NCBI RefSeq assembly: GCF_004683965.1
Contig: NZ_CP038436.1
Span: 2,232,001-2,296,000 of the forward strand
Reading direction: 5' to 3'
DNA length: 64,000 bases
From: Nocardioides seonyuensis
GTDB lineage: Bacteria; Actinomycetota; Actinomycetes; Propionibacteriales; Nocardioidaceae
A program made the position numbers and the translations under genes. The notes under the pieces are model-generated. The model had not been told where the DNA came from and made no database searches. It saw only the letters and a program-made list of their open reading frames with translations. Below, piece by piece: positions 26,336-35,279 of this stretch (position 1 is its first letter; every line of letters begins with the position of its first letter).

Positions 26336-27294
26336 TCGACACGACGCACCAGCAGGCCACCAGGGCGAAGGTCCTGGTGGCCCTGCTGCTCGTGTACCTG
26401 GTCTGGGGGTCGATCTTCCTCGCGATCAAGGTCGTCGTCGAGGAGGGCGCCCCGCCCCTCTGGGCGATGTCGGTCCGCTTCGTCTGTGCCTCGGTCATCA
26501 TGGGAGGCCTCCTGGCGGCACGAGGCGGCGTGCGAAGGCTGCACGTCTCTGCCCGCGAGCTGCGCGGGACCGTCGTGATGGGGCTGTTGCTCCTCTGCTT
26601 CGGCAACGGGCTCACCTCGCTCGGGATCTTGGGCGGTGTCAGCTCGGGTGGAGCGGCCCTTCTCGTGGCGTCCACGCCGATGTGGATCGCGTTGTTCCGG
26701 ACGCTCGACGGTGACCGGCCGTCGGTCTTGGCCCTGGTCGGGATCGCATTGGGCGCCGTGGGGCTCGTCCACCTGATGTCGAGCGGGCAGCTCGACGTCG
26801 AGACCGCGTTCCCGCTGATCGGCAGTCTCATTGTCCTCGTGTCTGCGCTGTCGTGGTCTGCCGGCTCTTACCTGCAGCCGCGAATGTCGCTGCCCAAGGA
26901 CAACCTGGTGGGGGTGACGTATCAGTTGCTCGTGGCTGGCATCGGTCTCGGCATCGGGGCACTGCTCCGGGGCGAAGAGGTGACGCTCGACTTCACGCCA
27001 CTTGCGTGGCTCGCGGTTGCCTTCCTCGCCGTGCTGGGGTCGCTGGTGGCCTTCACCGCATACTCGTGGCTACTGGGGAATGCGCCTATCTCGCTGGTGT
27101 CCACCCAGGCGTATGTGAATCCGCTCGTCGCGGTCGCGCTCGGTTGGCTCGTCTTCAGCGAGCCCGTCACCCCGGCCATGCTGCTGGGGTCATCCTTGAT
27201 CCTCGCCTCAGTGCTGGTCCTGCTCTACACGGAGCGATCTGCCCGCCTCAGACGGGTAGTGGCGACGCCGCCGAGCCTGGCGCCGCGACCCTGA
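26332..27294 (+). CDS. EamA/DMT-family transporter
   Basis: A 320-residue integral membrane protein with about ten hydrophobic segments and two EamA repeats. The N-terminal LLVYLVWGSIFLAIKVVVEEGAPP is the family signature. It starts at GTG overlapping the hydratase stop, so it is the last gene of the 19404 operon. DMT carriers export or import small metabolites; in this place it might export an overflow acid, but nothing in the sequence shows direction or substrate. Confidence 0.88.
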   Translation: MIDTTHQQATRAKVLVALLLVYLVWGSIFLAIKVVVEEGAPPLWAMSVRFVCASVIMGGLLAARGGVRRLHVSARELRGTVVMGLLLLCFGNGLTSLGILGGVSSGGAALLVASTPMWIALFRTLDGDRPSVLALVGIALGAVGLVHLMSSGQLDVETAFPLIGSLIVLVSALSWSAGSYLQPRMSLPKDNLVGVTYQLLVAGIGLGIGALLRGEEVTLDFTPLAWLAVAFLAVLGSLVAFTAYSWLLGNAPISLVSTQAYVNPLVAVALGWLVFSEPVTPAMLLGSSLILASVLVLLYTERSARLRRVVATPPSLAPRP

Positions 27295-27304
27295 TCACGC
27301 AGGT

Positions 27305-27820
27305 TCAGCGGCGGATACCCATCGATCCGGAGGTTGGAACCCGCCCGTCGAACCTCTGGGACGTGGCGATGAGCGCGTCCAGTCCTGTCGCGACCTCCGC
27401 CGGGAAGTCGACTGCCCTCCTGGTGGCCATGCCGACATGCACCAGCACCATCTCGACCGTGCTCGAGATGGAGTGCTCCTCGTGGTCGAGCAGGAACGCG
27501 AGGAGATGTGCGATTCGGGCTGAGCGATCGAGGAGCATCGTGTGGACCGAGAACTGGCCGCCCTCCGACAGCTCGCGGAAGAGGCGGACGTGGTGCTCGG
27601 CGCTGAACACGGCCATTCCCTGCTCGGCGCGATAGGCGTCGTCGACGCCGACACTCCGTAGCAGCATCTCGGCCCCCTCCTCGCCACGCTCCACGTGCCT
27701 CTGCATGCTCATGTGGCCGTCGAGGTCCAGGTCGGACGAGAGCACGCGACCCTGCATCAAGGCAGGAAGTGCGAGGACGGCTTCAGGGGACGGCAGCAGC
27801 GGTTGCACATGTCGCACCAT
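27305..27820 (-). CDS. Hotdog-fold thioesterase-like protein (copy 1)
   Basis: A 171-residue protein of the acyl-CoA/acyl-ACP thioesterase hotdog group. The segment LDLDGHMSMQRH gives the active-site-like Asp/Gly-His, then FSAEHHVRLFRELSEG, HLLAFLLDHEE and a C-terminal SGSMGIRR. It is paralogous to the gene at 57459-57971, which shares the same order of motifs. ATG 27820 is the first start consistent with that paralog. It converges on the DMT transporter with a 10-bp gap. It would release acids from CoA. Confidence 0.78.
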   Translation of the reverse strand: MVRHVQPLLPSPEAVLALPALMQGRVLSSDLDLDGHMSMQRHVERGEEGAEMLLRSVGVDDAYRAEQGMAVFSAEHHVRLFRELSEGGQFSVHTMLLDRSARIAHLLAFLLDHEEHSISSTVEMVLVHVGMATRRAVDFPAEVATGLDALIATSQRFDGRVPTSGSMGIRR

Positions 27821-28400
27821 AGCCAGGGCGGGAACTGTGAGAGCCCACAGTGGGGGTCTGCGTTGTACCTGCACGGGCCTGGACGAACCCCCTAACGTGC
27901 CAGGTCAAAGGACATCAGGAGGAGCAACATCGCCTACGGCGTGGGCCCGGACCCCCTCATCTGGTCCACCAGCTCCACCGCCACCAGATGATCGGCTCCT
28001 TGGGACGCGTAGCGCGTGCCTCGACAACACCGCCGTGGAGTCGTTCTTCTCGTTGCTTCTCTCCGACACCCCGTGAGATCGCCCCTACGTGTTATTCAGT
28101 GGCCACTGATCACTGACCCTGAGACGCGAGGGTCGGTCTTCGACGTTGACAAGGATTCGGCCCGTCGCTGCTCGTAGGGCCCACGCACCTTCACACTTGG
28201 TGGAGAAGTCAACAGCAGGTGCGGGGTCGTCTCGTGACGTGTGCGACCTTCGGATATAGCGTCCCGTGCAATATCAGCCGAGTCCCGGCCCAGAGACCAG
28301 CGTTCAGTTGACGATGTCGATGAATTAAGTCGACCAATTTGGCTGCTCACGGAATCCCTTGAACCGGGTGGCTACTGCACCCTCAGATGGAGGACCTAGA
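27821..28400. pseudogene. Rearrangement scar: LLM gene fragment and IS3-type transposase remnant
   Basis: No intact gene. Bases 27921-27965 encode SNIAYGVG-x2-PLIW, nearly the same DNA as 35460-35505 inside the LLM oxidoreductase gene. Bases 27985-28076 keep the end of an IS3-family transposase: CLDNTAVESFFSLL, the classic DDE C-terminal motif (D-N-x-x-x-E-S-F-F), with an upstream frame break. After 28080 nothing is recognisable except a Shine-Dalgarno (GGAGG, 28389-28393) for the TRAP gene. The transition to the less GC-rich block begins here. Confidence 0.6.
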
Positions 28401-29510
28401 ATGCGCACACGCTCTTGGCCGCTTGTCGTGACTGCCATGATGGCGGCAGCAACCGCTACAGCCTGTGGTTCAGACGGAGGCGTTGCAAACCAGGACCAGA
28501 TCACTTTCAAGTATGCGACCTACCAGCCCGAGAACTCGACTGACGCCAAGGTCGCGAAGTGGTGGTTCGAACGTGTTGACGAACTCACACCGAACCATGA
28601 ACTCGACGTGAAGATGTTCTACAGCGGGTCGCTACTTCCGCCAGACGACACGCTGAATGGTGTGGCGTCGCGGCGAGCAGACGCTGCGCTCTTCGCAACG
28701 AGTTACCATCCCAAGGAACTTCCTCTGTCTCAAATCGCGACTGTGCCATTCCTGTCCACATCTGCAGAGGCAAGCGCCCGCGTCCACGCGGAGATGTACG
28801 AGAATAATGAGGCTTTCCGCGAGGAATTCAAGCGAAACGGCCTCGTTCCGCTGGTCTGGGCCGTTGTTCCCAATAACACGCTGGGATTCGTCGACCCGGT
28901 CGACTCCGTCGACGACCTGGACGGCAAGAAGATCCGTGCTGTGGGAATCTCGGCGCAGGCTCTCGAGGCCAAAGGGGCCGAGGTCGTGGCTTTGCCTGCC
29001 ACCGACCTCTACGAATCACTCGAGCAAGGGGTGATCGAGGGGTTCTCGACACTCATCTTCACTAACGCGGTGCTGGGATTCAACGTGGCGGAAGTTGCAC
29101 CGAATCTTGTCGACAGCGGCTTGGGACAGTACGTGCTGGCCACGCAGGTCGTGATGAACGCGGACCTGTACGAAGGGCTGCCGGATGAGGTCAAGGGGGC
29201 CATGGGCCAAGCGGCCGAAGAGGCTCTCGACTTCAGTCTGAAGGAGACCCAAGCGGAGGGCGAGCTCGCCTGCGACAGGCTCCAGGAGCTGGGCGGATCG
29301 GTGACGACCTTCCCGGAGGACGAAGTGAGTGCGTGGAAGGACGGGCTGTTTGAAGGCCTCCTGGACCAGTGGTCGGAGTCTGCGAGTGAGTCGCCTGATC
29401 TCACAGAGGACGCGATCGAAGAGTTTGAGTCTGAGTACCTCGAGGCAATGTCGGAGCGTTCAGGCGAAGCTGCGCCGGACATCTTGACCGAATGTGCCAA
29501 CCGAGGCTGA
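28401..29510 (+). CDS. TRAP transporter substrate-binding lipoprotein (system 1)
   Basis: A 369-residue DctP-family extracytoplasmic solute-binding protein. The first 21 residues are a lipoprotein signal and the lipobox cysteine is C22 in TATACGSDGG. The mature part has the DctP fold: a LPPDDTLNGVASRRADAA strand, the LDGKKIRAVG segment with the conserved Arg that binds a carboxylate, and LYESLEQGVIEGF. It is followed by its two permease subunits. ATG 28401 is set by GGAGG 7 nt upstream and the signal peptide. The ligand is likely an organic acid. Base composition is lower in GC than to the left. Confidence 0.88.
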   Translation: MRTRSWPLVVTAMMAAATATACGSDGGVANQDQITFKYATYQPENSTDAKVAKWWFERVDELTPNHELDVKMFYSGSLLPPDDTLNGVASRRADAALFATSYHPKELPLSQIATVPFLSTSAEASARVHAEMYENNEAFREEFKRNGLVPLVWAVVPNNTLGFVDPVDSVDDLDGKKIRAVGISAQALEAKGAEVVALPATDLYESLEQGVIEGFSTLIFTNAVLGFNVAEVAPNLVDSGLGQYVLATQVVMNADLYEGLPDEVKGAMGQAAEEALDFSLKETQAEGELACDRLQELGGSVTTFPEDEVSAWKDGLFEGLLDQWSESASESPDLTEDAIEEFESEYLEAMSERSGEAAPDILTECANRG

Positions 29511-29616
29511 GAAGCCTGAGCGGACAGCAATGCTGGCCAGCGTCCACCAGTTGCCGACTGCCGGGACACTCCAGGAGTCCACCGCAACGATGTGGCACTA
29601 GGCAAGGGGATAACAG

Positions 29617-30150
29617 ATGCGTTCAGCTGTGCGCCGCCTGACGCTTGCTCTCATGATCGTAGCGTCGCTACTCACGCTCTTTCTCATGGTCATGATCGCC
29701 GGGGACGTTCTCCTAAGGTATGCCACGGGGTCAGGCTTCCGAGGCAGTACAGAGGTCGCTGAGGTGATTCTTCCAGCGGTCGCATACCTTGCGATGGCCT
29801 ATACCCAGCGACGCGGAGAGCACGTCGCGTCGAGCGTCGTACTTGACCGGTTGCCTACCCGGCCCGCGCGGATGCTTCACTCGGCAGGCATGGTTGTTGT
29901 GACCGCCTTCCTCGCAGTCCTCCTCTTGGTCACAACAGAGTCGGCCATCGACTCCGCGAATATACGCGAGTCCAGGTACGGCCTCCTCGGTCTCGCCGTC
30001 TGGCCAACCAGGATCTTGCTAGCGATCGGGCTGCTCGCCCTTCTCCTGGAGAACCTCGCGGACACGTGGGAATGCGTGCGATCCAGCAACAAGAAGGGCT
30101 CGGGAGTACAGGTTGTCCCTGGGGCTCCCGAGACGCAAGGAGGATCCTGA
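29617..30150 (+). CDS. TRAP transporter small permease, DctQ type (system 1)
   Basis: A 177-residue membrane protein with four hydrophobic segments, typical of DctQ. The R-Y motif after helix one (DVLLRYATGSGFRGSTEVAEV) is the family hallmark. It lies about 106 bp after the binding protein and 2 bp before the large permease, whose ribosome site (AAGGAGG) lies inside this gene. It joins the DctM subunit to form a sodium-coupled importer. Confidence 0.88.
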   Translation: MRSAVRRLTLALMIVASLLTLFLMVMIAGDVLLRYATGSGFRGSTEVAEVILPAVAYLAMAYTQRRGEHVASSVVLDRLPTRPARMLHSAGMVVVTAFLAVLLLVTTESAIDSANIRESRYGLLGLAVWPTRILLAIGLLALLLENLADTWECVRSSNKKGSGVQVVPGAPETQGGS

Positions 30151-30152
30151 AG

Positions 30153-31532
30153 ATGTCGCTCGCCCTGATTGTGGTCACGGTGTTCATGCTCTTCTTTCTT
30201 CTCCTAATGAGCGCCGTCCCTGTTGCCTTCTGCCTCGGTGTGAGCGGGGGAATCGGTATCTGGCTCTTGGATGGACAAGAAGTCATGTCGGCGTCCTTGG
30301 CGTCCATTCCGCTCACGTCCAGCGCACGATATGGTCTCGTCGTCCTTCCCATGTTCATCTTGATGGGGGTCTTGCTGGCAGAAACCGGGATCGCTCGTGA
30401 TCTCTATCGGACGGCTGAACGCTCTGTAGGGCGGCTACCGGGCGGCTTGGCCGGCGCTACGGTGTTCGCCTGCACGATATTCGGCGGCGTTTCCGGATCC
30501 AGCACTGCGGACGCTGCGACCATCGGACGCATTTCGATCGAAGAAATGCGGAGGAACGGCTACCGTCCCGAATATGCGGCGGCAGTCGTGGCTGCCGCCG
30601 GCACCATCGCTGTCCTCATTCCGCCGAGCATCATTCTGATCATGTATGGCGTGATCACAGGCGAGTCCGTGGGTGCGCTCTTGCTGGCTGGCCTTGTGCC
30701 TGGCTGCATGATGGGGCTGGCGTTCTTCGCCTACGCGGTGACGGTCGGCCTCCGTGGTCGAGACCGTGCACTGTCGGTGCATACGTCACAGCTCCCCGCT
30801 AGCGAGCGTCACGCGGGCAACGGCGCCACGAGGAGCCGCAATCGCGGAGACGGCGAGAAGAATTCCCTGACGAACTATCTGAGTCTGCTCTACGCCCTGG
30901 TCCTGTTCGGGGTCGTGCTTGGCGGCATCTACCTCGGAGTCTTCACGTCAACAGAAGCGAGCGCCGTGGGTGCGGCTACGGCGTTGGCCCTTGGTGTGAT
31001 AGCGATTCGTTCACCGACCCGCAGTCTGGAGATGCTGCGCACGGCGGTGCCGCATGCGGTATCGACGGTAGGAATGATCTTCGCGATCTTACTCGGCGGC
31101 ACGATCTTCACATACTTCTTGATCTCCGCAGGGGTGCCCGCCAGTTTCACGACGTGGATTCTCGAGATGGAGCTTCCGAGTGAACTGGTCGTCATCATGT
31201 TGCTCGCCACACTGATCCCTCTCGGGATGTTCCTGGACGGGCTCTCAATGATGTTGGTCACCGTTCCACTGTCGTACCCGGTCGTCACGGCACTTGGTTA
31301 TGACGGAGTGTGGTTCGGAGTCCTGGTGTGCGTCCTCATCGAGGTCGGGCTACTGACTCCGCCCGTGGGACTGAACGTCTTCGTCATCTCGGGTCTACCC
31401 GGAGCACCTCGGGCCGAGCAGATTTTCGTACAGGTTTTGCCATTCGTCCTTATCCAGCTCCTTCTAGTGGCCCTGTTCATGCTGTTTCCCGATCTCGTCA
31501 CCTGGCTGCCATCGAGAGCTCAATCGACATAG
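30153..31532 (+). CDS. TRAP transporter large permease, DctM type (system 1)
   Basis: A 459-residue protein with about 12 membrane segments of the DctM/ion-transporter superfamily. Signature segments include FGGVSGSSTADAATIG and IPPSIILIMYG, and a second repeat with FLDGLSMMLVTVP and LTPPVGLNVFV. A charged cytoplasmic loop (around residues 205-240, ERHAGNGATRSRNRGDGEK) separates the halves. ATG 30153 follows AAGGAGG with a 9-nt spacer. It is the transport channel of system 1. Confidence 0.9.
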   Translation: MSLALIVVTVFMLFFLLLMSAVPVAFCLGVSGGIGIWLLDGQEVMSASLASIPLTSSARYGLVVLPMFILMGVLLAETGIARDLYRTAERSVGRLPGGLAGATVFACTIFGGVSGSSTADAATIGRISIEEMRRNGYRPEYAAAVVAAAGTIAVLIPPSIILIMYGVITGESVGALLLAGLVPGCMMGLAFFAYAVTVGLRGRDRALSVHTSQLPASERHAGNGATRSRNRGDGEKNSLTNYLSLLYALVLFGVVLGGIYLGVFTSTEASAVGAATALALGVIAIRSPTRSLEMLRTAVPHAVSTVGMIFAILLGGTIFTYFLISAGVPASFTTWILEMELPSELVVIMLLATLIPLGMFLDGLSMMLVTVPLSYPVVTALGYDGVWFGVLVCVLIEVGLLTPPVGLNVFVISGLPGAPRAEQIFVQVLPFVLIQLLLVALFMLFPDLVTWLPSRAQST

Positions 31533-31585
31533 AAGCCTCCGATTGATCACGGAGGCACTCATCACTCTAATGAATGGAGGTTCGC

Positions 31586-32590
31586 ATGATCACCCCAGCG
31601 AACTTAGAATACCAGAACGGACCGCAGGATCCGAATCACTGGACCGACACCTATTTCTTTCCCATCTCGATTCCGGAAGCCCATCTGCTGGTCACGTTCT
31701 ACGTCGTGGTCCGGGCGAACCTGGGCGTAATGTCGAACGAAGTGGTCGCTTACGGAAGTCTGACCGACACCAGGGCCGAGGTGCTGTACGTCGACGGGCA
31801 GATGCACCTGCCTGCGCCGGAGAAGTTCTCGCAGATGGAATCATCCAACGGTCTCTCGATCGTCGCCATCAATCCTCCGCGGGACTACCGGATCGACTAT
31901 GTCGGTTATGACGACACCGAGGTCCACGTGGATTGGCGTGGAATCATGGACCCTTGGGACATCCACGATCCCGATCACAACTCTCTGCTGCCTGAGACCG
32001 AGAGCGAGCGGATGGCCGCCACCTCGATGGGTGAGGGCTACAAGGGTCATTTCGATATGACCGGTCGGGTGACCGGAACGGTCAAGGTCCGAGGTCGTGA
32101 ATTTGCCGTGGACGTGATCGACAGGATGGATCACAGTTGGGGTCCCCGCCACGAACTGGAGATGCATCCGATGAACTCGATCTCGGTGCACTTCGGCGAG
32201 GATCTCGCCTTTCGTATTCTGGTGAAGCTGGATCTGGACGCTCCTGCGGGGCAGGATCAGGAATTGGCCGCCGGGTACGTCCTGGACAACGGTATCCTGC
32301 ATTCCATCGTGAAGGCGGACATCGACACCGTGAGGCTCGGGTTGGCTGTTGTCGCGATGAATGTGCTCGTGTCGGACGATCGTGGAATCGCCTACATGCT
32401 GCGGGCGCAGGCGGACGTAGGTGGGCCTTGGAATGCGTATCCTTCAAATGTCACCTGGCAATCGATGATGCGGTGGAGCCTGAACGACAGGTATGGGTAC
32501 GGGGTGGTCCAGGAGCATCACCCCCTGCCGCTGGAGACCAAGCGTCGCGGTCGCTGGTGGAGCGATCCTCAGCCATCCATCTCATCGTGA
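31586..32590 (+). CDS. Lipocalin-like / AttH-CrtC-related protein (DUF7064-like, copy 1)
   Basis: A 334-residue beta-rich soluble protein related to the AttH / hydroxyneurosporene-hydratase-like two-barrel group, which some databases call DUF7064/DUF7065. The shared motif is DRMDHSWGPR at residues 179-188. Enzymes in this group add or remove water or cyclise terpenoids; many members are uncharacterised. ATG 31586 has GGAGG 5 nt upstream. It heads a four-gene unit with a histidine phosphatase, an APH-type kinase and a small helical protein. A relative lies at 47113 beside another APH-type kinase. Confidence 0.65.
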   Translation: MITPANLEYQNGPQDPNHWTDTYFFPISIPEAHLLVTFYVVVRANLGVMSNEVVAYGSLTDTRAEVLYVDGQMHLPAPEKFSQMESSNGLSIVAINPPRDYRIDYVGYDDTEVHVDWRGIMDPWDIHDPDHNSLLPETESERMAATSMGEGYKGHFDMTGRVTGTVKVRGREFAVDVIDRMDHSWGPRHELEMHPMNSISVHFGEDLAFRILVKLDLDAPAGQDQELAAGYVLDNGILHSIVKADIDTVRLGLAVVAMNVLVSDDRGIAYMLRAQADVGGPWNAYPSNVTWQSMMRWSLNDRYGYGVVQEHHPLPLETKRRGRWWSDPQPSISS

Positions 32591-33348
32591 GTGAGTCCAT
32601 GGAGACGGCTTCCGCTCGCTCCGTACAGATGCAAATGGGGAGTTCGGCATCGGTGCAGAGATTGATCCTCGCGCGGCATGCGCAGACTGAATCCAATGTG
32701 CTGCGGGTCCTTGATTCTGCCCTGCCCGGTCCGAAGCTGACCCCCGAAGGAATTCGGCAAGCGAAGGCCCTCGCAGAGCGCCTGGCATCGAGGGACGTGG
32801 AGGCGGTGTTTTCGAGCCCCGCGGCCCGAGCGCGTGAAACGGCTGACTTCGTTGCTGAGTCGCACGGAGTTCCGGTCAGCGTGGTCCCTGGGATCCAAGA
32901 ACTGAGCGTCGGAGACTGGCACGGCTCGTCCCGCGACGTCGATCGCAACGAGTTCCGGGACATGTATCGCCGTTGGCTCTCGGGTTGCCAGGACCTTCGT
33001 GCGCCGGGCGGCGAATCGGCGTCGGAGGTGATCCAGAGGTTCGTGGAGGTTCTCCAGGGCGTGGTGTCGCGCGCGTGGACGGGTGACGTGGTCCTCGTCA
33101 CTCACGGTGGAGCGCTCCGTCTCGCAGTCGCTCACTTAGCCGTGAACATCGACGGGTCCTTCGCTCAGGCGCATCCCGTGGGAAACACGGGAATCGTGGA
33201 ACTGGAGTACGAGGAAGGCGTCTGGCGGTGTGTGGAGTGGTGCGGTGTCGAGCTCCCGCCATCCGATCGATCGGCCGCGGAGGGATCGTCCAGAATGCAG
33301 GTGTATGAGTATCCGAGTGGTACCGATCGTCAAGGGCCGAATTGCTGA
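32587..33348 (+). CDS. Histidine phosphatase (phosphoglycerate-mutase-like)
   Basis: A 253-residue histidine phosphatase. LILARHAQTESN is the RHG-type motif carrying the phosphohistidine; SSPAARARETAD and VVLVTHGGALRLA give the other arginine and histidine. These proteins dephosphorylate small molecules or act as mutases. The GTG start overlaps the upstream stop (GTGA); ATG 32599 is an alternative, and the conserved core starts only at about residue 26. It is next to a kinase, so the two may act on the same phospho-intermediate. Confidence 0.8.
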   Translation: MSESMETASARSVQMQMGSSASVQRLILARHAQTESNVLRVLDSALPGPKLTPEGIRQAKALAERLASRDVEAVFSSPAARARETADFVAESHGVPVSVVPGIQELSVGDWHGSSRDVDRNEFRDMYRRWLSGCQDLRAPGGESASEVIQRFVEVLQGVVSRAWTGDVVLVTHGGALRLAVAHLAVNIDGSFAQAHPVGNTGIVELEYEEGVWRCVEWCGVELPPSDRSAAEGSSRMQVYEYPSGTDRQGPNC

Positions 33349-33357
33349 GGAGTTGGA

Positions 33358-34614
33358 GTGCACGTGAATCAGACGACCGTACAGAAACATCTGGACGACC
33401 TCACATGGATGAGTGGTGGGCTGCGGGACTCGCCGACTGATGCTTTCGTGGAGCGTCTGAGACAGCGGTTTCCGACGGAGTCGGAATTCGACGTCTTGGA
33501 AACGCAAAAGCTGAAGCGACGCCGGGACGCTAGGCGCCCGATTCCGTCGCTCTCCACCATGGAGGGATCATTCCGAAACCTGCTCGATGTGCACGTCAAG
33601 GACGGTTACGACCTGTCTCATGTGCGGTGGCTGTCGGGGGGTGCCTCGAAGCTGCAGATGGCATGTGAGCTGCGGTGGAGGGACCCGAAGCTTGACTCCG
33701 ATGTCGTGGATCAAATCGTCGTCAGAATGGAGCCGCAGGAATCGTTGAATGCAACCAGTCGGCTGCGGGAGTTCCAGGCATTGCGGGCGGTCGCTGGACT
33801 CCTGCCGGTGCCGCGAACATTCTGGGTGGATGCAGAGGCTCGGTTCTTCCCTGAAGCGGCACTCATCTATGAGTACGCCACCGGAGTGACGAAGGTGTCG
33901 GGCGTGGAAGGTAGGACGTCCGGCGTGGGCAACGCCTTTGGCCACAGGTTGCGCCCCCTCTTGGGTGAGCAGTTCGTCGACCATCTCGCGAAACTCCACA
34001 GCTTCGACTACTCCACGGCGGAATTGGGCGCTTTTGATGTGCCAAGCCCCGGCACGACGGAGAGTGCCAATTGGCAACTCAACCGTGCCTGCCGGGTGTG
34101 GGATTCTGATCGTCCCGAAGAGATGCCCGTCATCGAAGTCGCGATCAACTGGCTCCGCCGGAATCTTCCGACGCTCGATCGCGTCAGCCTGCTTCATGGG
34201 GACTATCGCGGTGGAAACTTCTTGTTCGATGAGGCGTCCGGAAACATTACCGCGTGGCTTGACTGGGAGCGCTCGTATCTCGGCGACCGCCATCGAGACC
34301 TAGCTTGGATCACCCTCCCCCAGTTCGGTCATTTCTCGGAGGACGGAAGAACATTCCTGGTCTCGGGTCTGGTTCCTATTGAAGAGTTCTATGACCGCTA
34401 TGCAGAGAAGTCGGGGCTAGAGGTGGACCCGGAACGGATCCAGTACTACAAGATCCTCAACACCTTTCAGCTCATTGCGTCCTCCCACGGGTCGGCCTAT
34501 CGCGTGTCCAGCTTGGGTCGCTCCCATCAGGACGTCCTGCTCACGTGGATCGAAGGAGTCATCTATTCGCTGGTGGAAGAGCTTCGCCTGCAGTTGCTGG
34601 AGGTCGGGTCATGA
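33358..34614 (+). CDS. APH/ACAD10-type phosphotransferase (copy 2)
   Basis: A 418-residue kinase-fold protein, longer than the other two copies by an N-terminal extension of about 60 residues. LSGGASKLQMA is the nucleotide-loop segment; LLHGDYRGGNFLFDE provides the catalytic Asp/Asn, and AWLDWERSYLGDRHRDLAW provides the metal ligands. Start is GTG 33358 (or GTG 33364, with GGAG 5 nt upstream). It overlaps the next gene by 4 bp. In this operon a kinase faces a phosphatase, which makes hydroxyl-group phosphorylation of an acid or acyl-CoA plausible but unproven. Confidence 0.8.
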   Translation: MHVNQTTVQKHLDDLTWMSGGLRDSPTDAFVERLRQRFPTESEFDVLETQKLKRRRDARRPIPSLSTMEGSFRNLLDVHVKDGYDLSHVRWLSGGASKLQMACELRWRDPKLDSDVVDQIVVRMEPQESLNATSRLREFQALRAVAGLLPVPRTFWVDAEARFFPEAALIYEYATGVTKVSGVEGRTSGVGNAFGHRLRPLLGEQFVDHLAKLHSFDYSTAELGAFDVPSPGTTESANWQLNRACRVWDSDRPEEMPVIEVAINWLRRNLPTLDRVSLLHGDYRGGNFLFDEASGNITAWLDWERSYLGDRHRDLAWITLPQFGHFSEDGRTFLVSGLVPIEEFYDRYAEKSGLEVDPERIQYYKILNTFQLIASSHGSAYRVSSLGRSHQDVLLTWIEGVIYSLVEELRLQLLEVGS

Positions 34615-35150
34615 CAAATCATTTCCAAAATGTGCTGGGGGCAGCGATCCGGTCCATCGACGAGACCATCGTGCCTGCGATCGATCCGGACCATCCGTTG
34701 GCGCTTGAGCAGGCGAAGATCATCTCTTCCGCTCTGGGGCACATCAGGGAATCCCTGGATTCTGCCTATCAGTATGACAAGGTGCAGCTCAAGCTGTCCC
34801 TCGATCTGTTGACTCAGGTTCTCGAGCAAGGCTTTCCGGACGGTTCCACGATTCCATCCCTCGAGGCGGTCATCGACTCCGGCGCCCGGGTGCTCGCCGA
34901 CGGTCCATCCAGCCAGGAGGAGTTTCGTACTCTGGCGGTGGCCGCGAATCGTGGGGTTTCCGCTGTGATCCGCGCGGCAGGCGAGGTGGAATCGGAGGAG
35001 GCTCGAAGGCTCGAGGCGACCGTTGTGCGACAGGCCCAGGACAGTGTGGCGCTGTCTCGGTCGTGGTTCCGAGTGTGTGGCTGGGAAGTCGACCCCAGCC
35101 AAGTGCTTCCGCTCTCTGACGCGCTGAACCGCCTGGAGCACGGAAGTTGA
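34611..35150 (+). CDS. Small helical protein of the kinase operon, function unknown
   Basis: A 179-residue, mainly alpha-helical, acidic soluble protein with no cysteine pair, no signal peptide and no nucleotide motif. The ATG overlaps the kinase stop (ATGA), so it is coupled to it. Similar short helical proteins are sometimes seen downstream of APH-type kinases next to acyl-CoA dehydrogenase genes, but I cannot name the family. It may be a kinase partner subunit. Confidence 0.65.
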   Translation: MTNHFQNVLGAAIRSIDETIVPAIDPDHPLALEQAKIISSALGHIRESLDSAYQYDKVQLKLSLDLLTQVLEQGFPDGSTIPSLEAVIDSGARVLADGPSSQEEFRTLAVAANRGVSAVIRAAGEVESEEARRLEATVVRQAQDSVALSRSWFRVCGWEVDPSQVLPLSDALNRLEHGS

Positions 35151-35160
35151 TGGTGACGAC

Positions 35161-35216
35161 GCTCGGCCGGTTAGCCGGCCTTCCGGCCAGAGCATTAGCC
35201 GCGGGCTCGGACCCGC
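35161..35216. terminator. Two adjacent hairpins after the kinase operon
   Basis: GCTCGGCCGG (35161-35170) pairs with CCGGCCAGAGC (35183-35193) with one bulged base. A second hairpin GCGGG-CTCGGA-CCCGC occupies 35201-35216. No T tract follows. Together they fit a termination region at the right edge of the less GC-rich block. Confidence 0.5.
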
Positions 35217-35279
35217 AGGACAGGGTTGGCTGCGCATATCCCCGGCAGATCCCTACTCGTTTCTCTTCTGGAGGTCACC

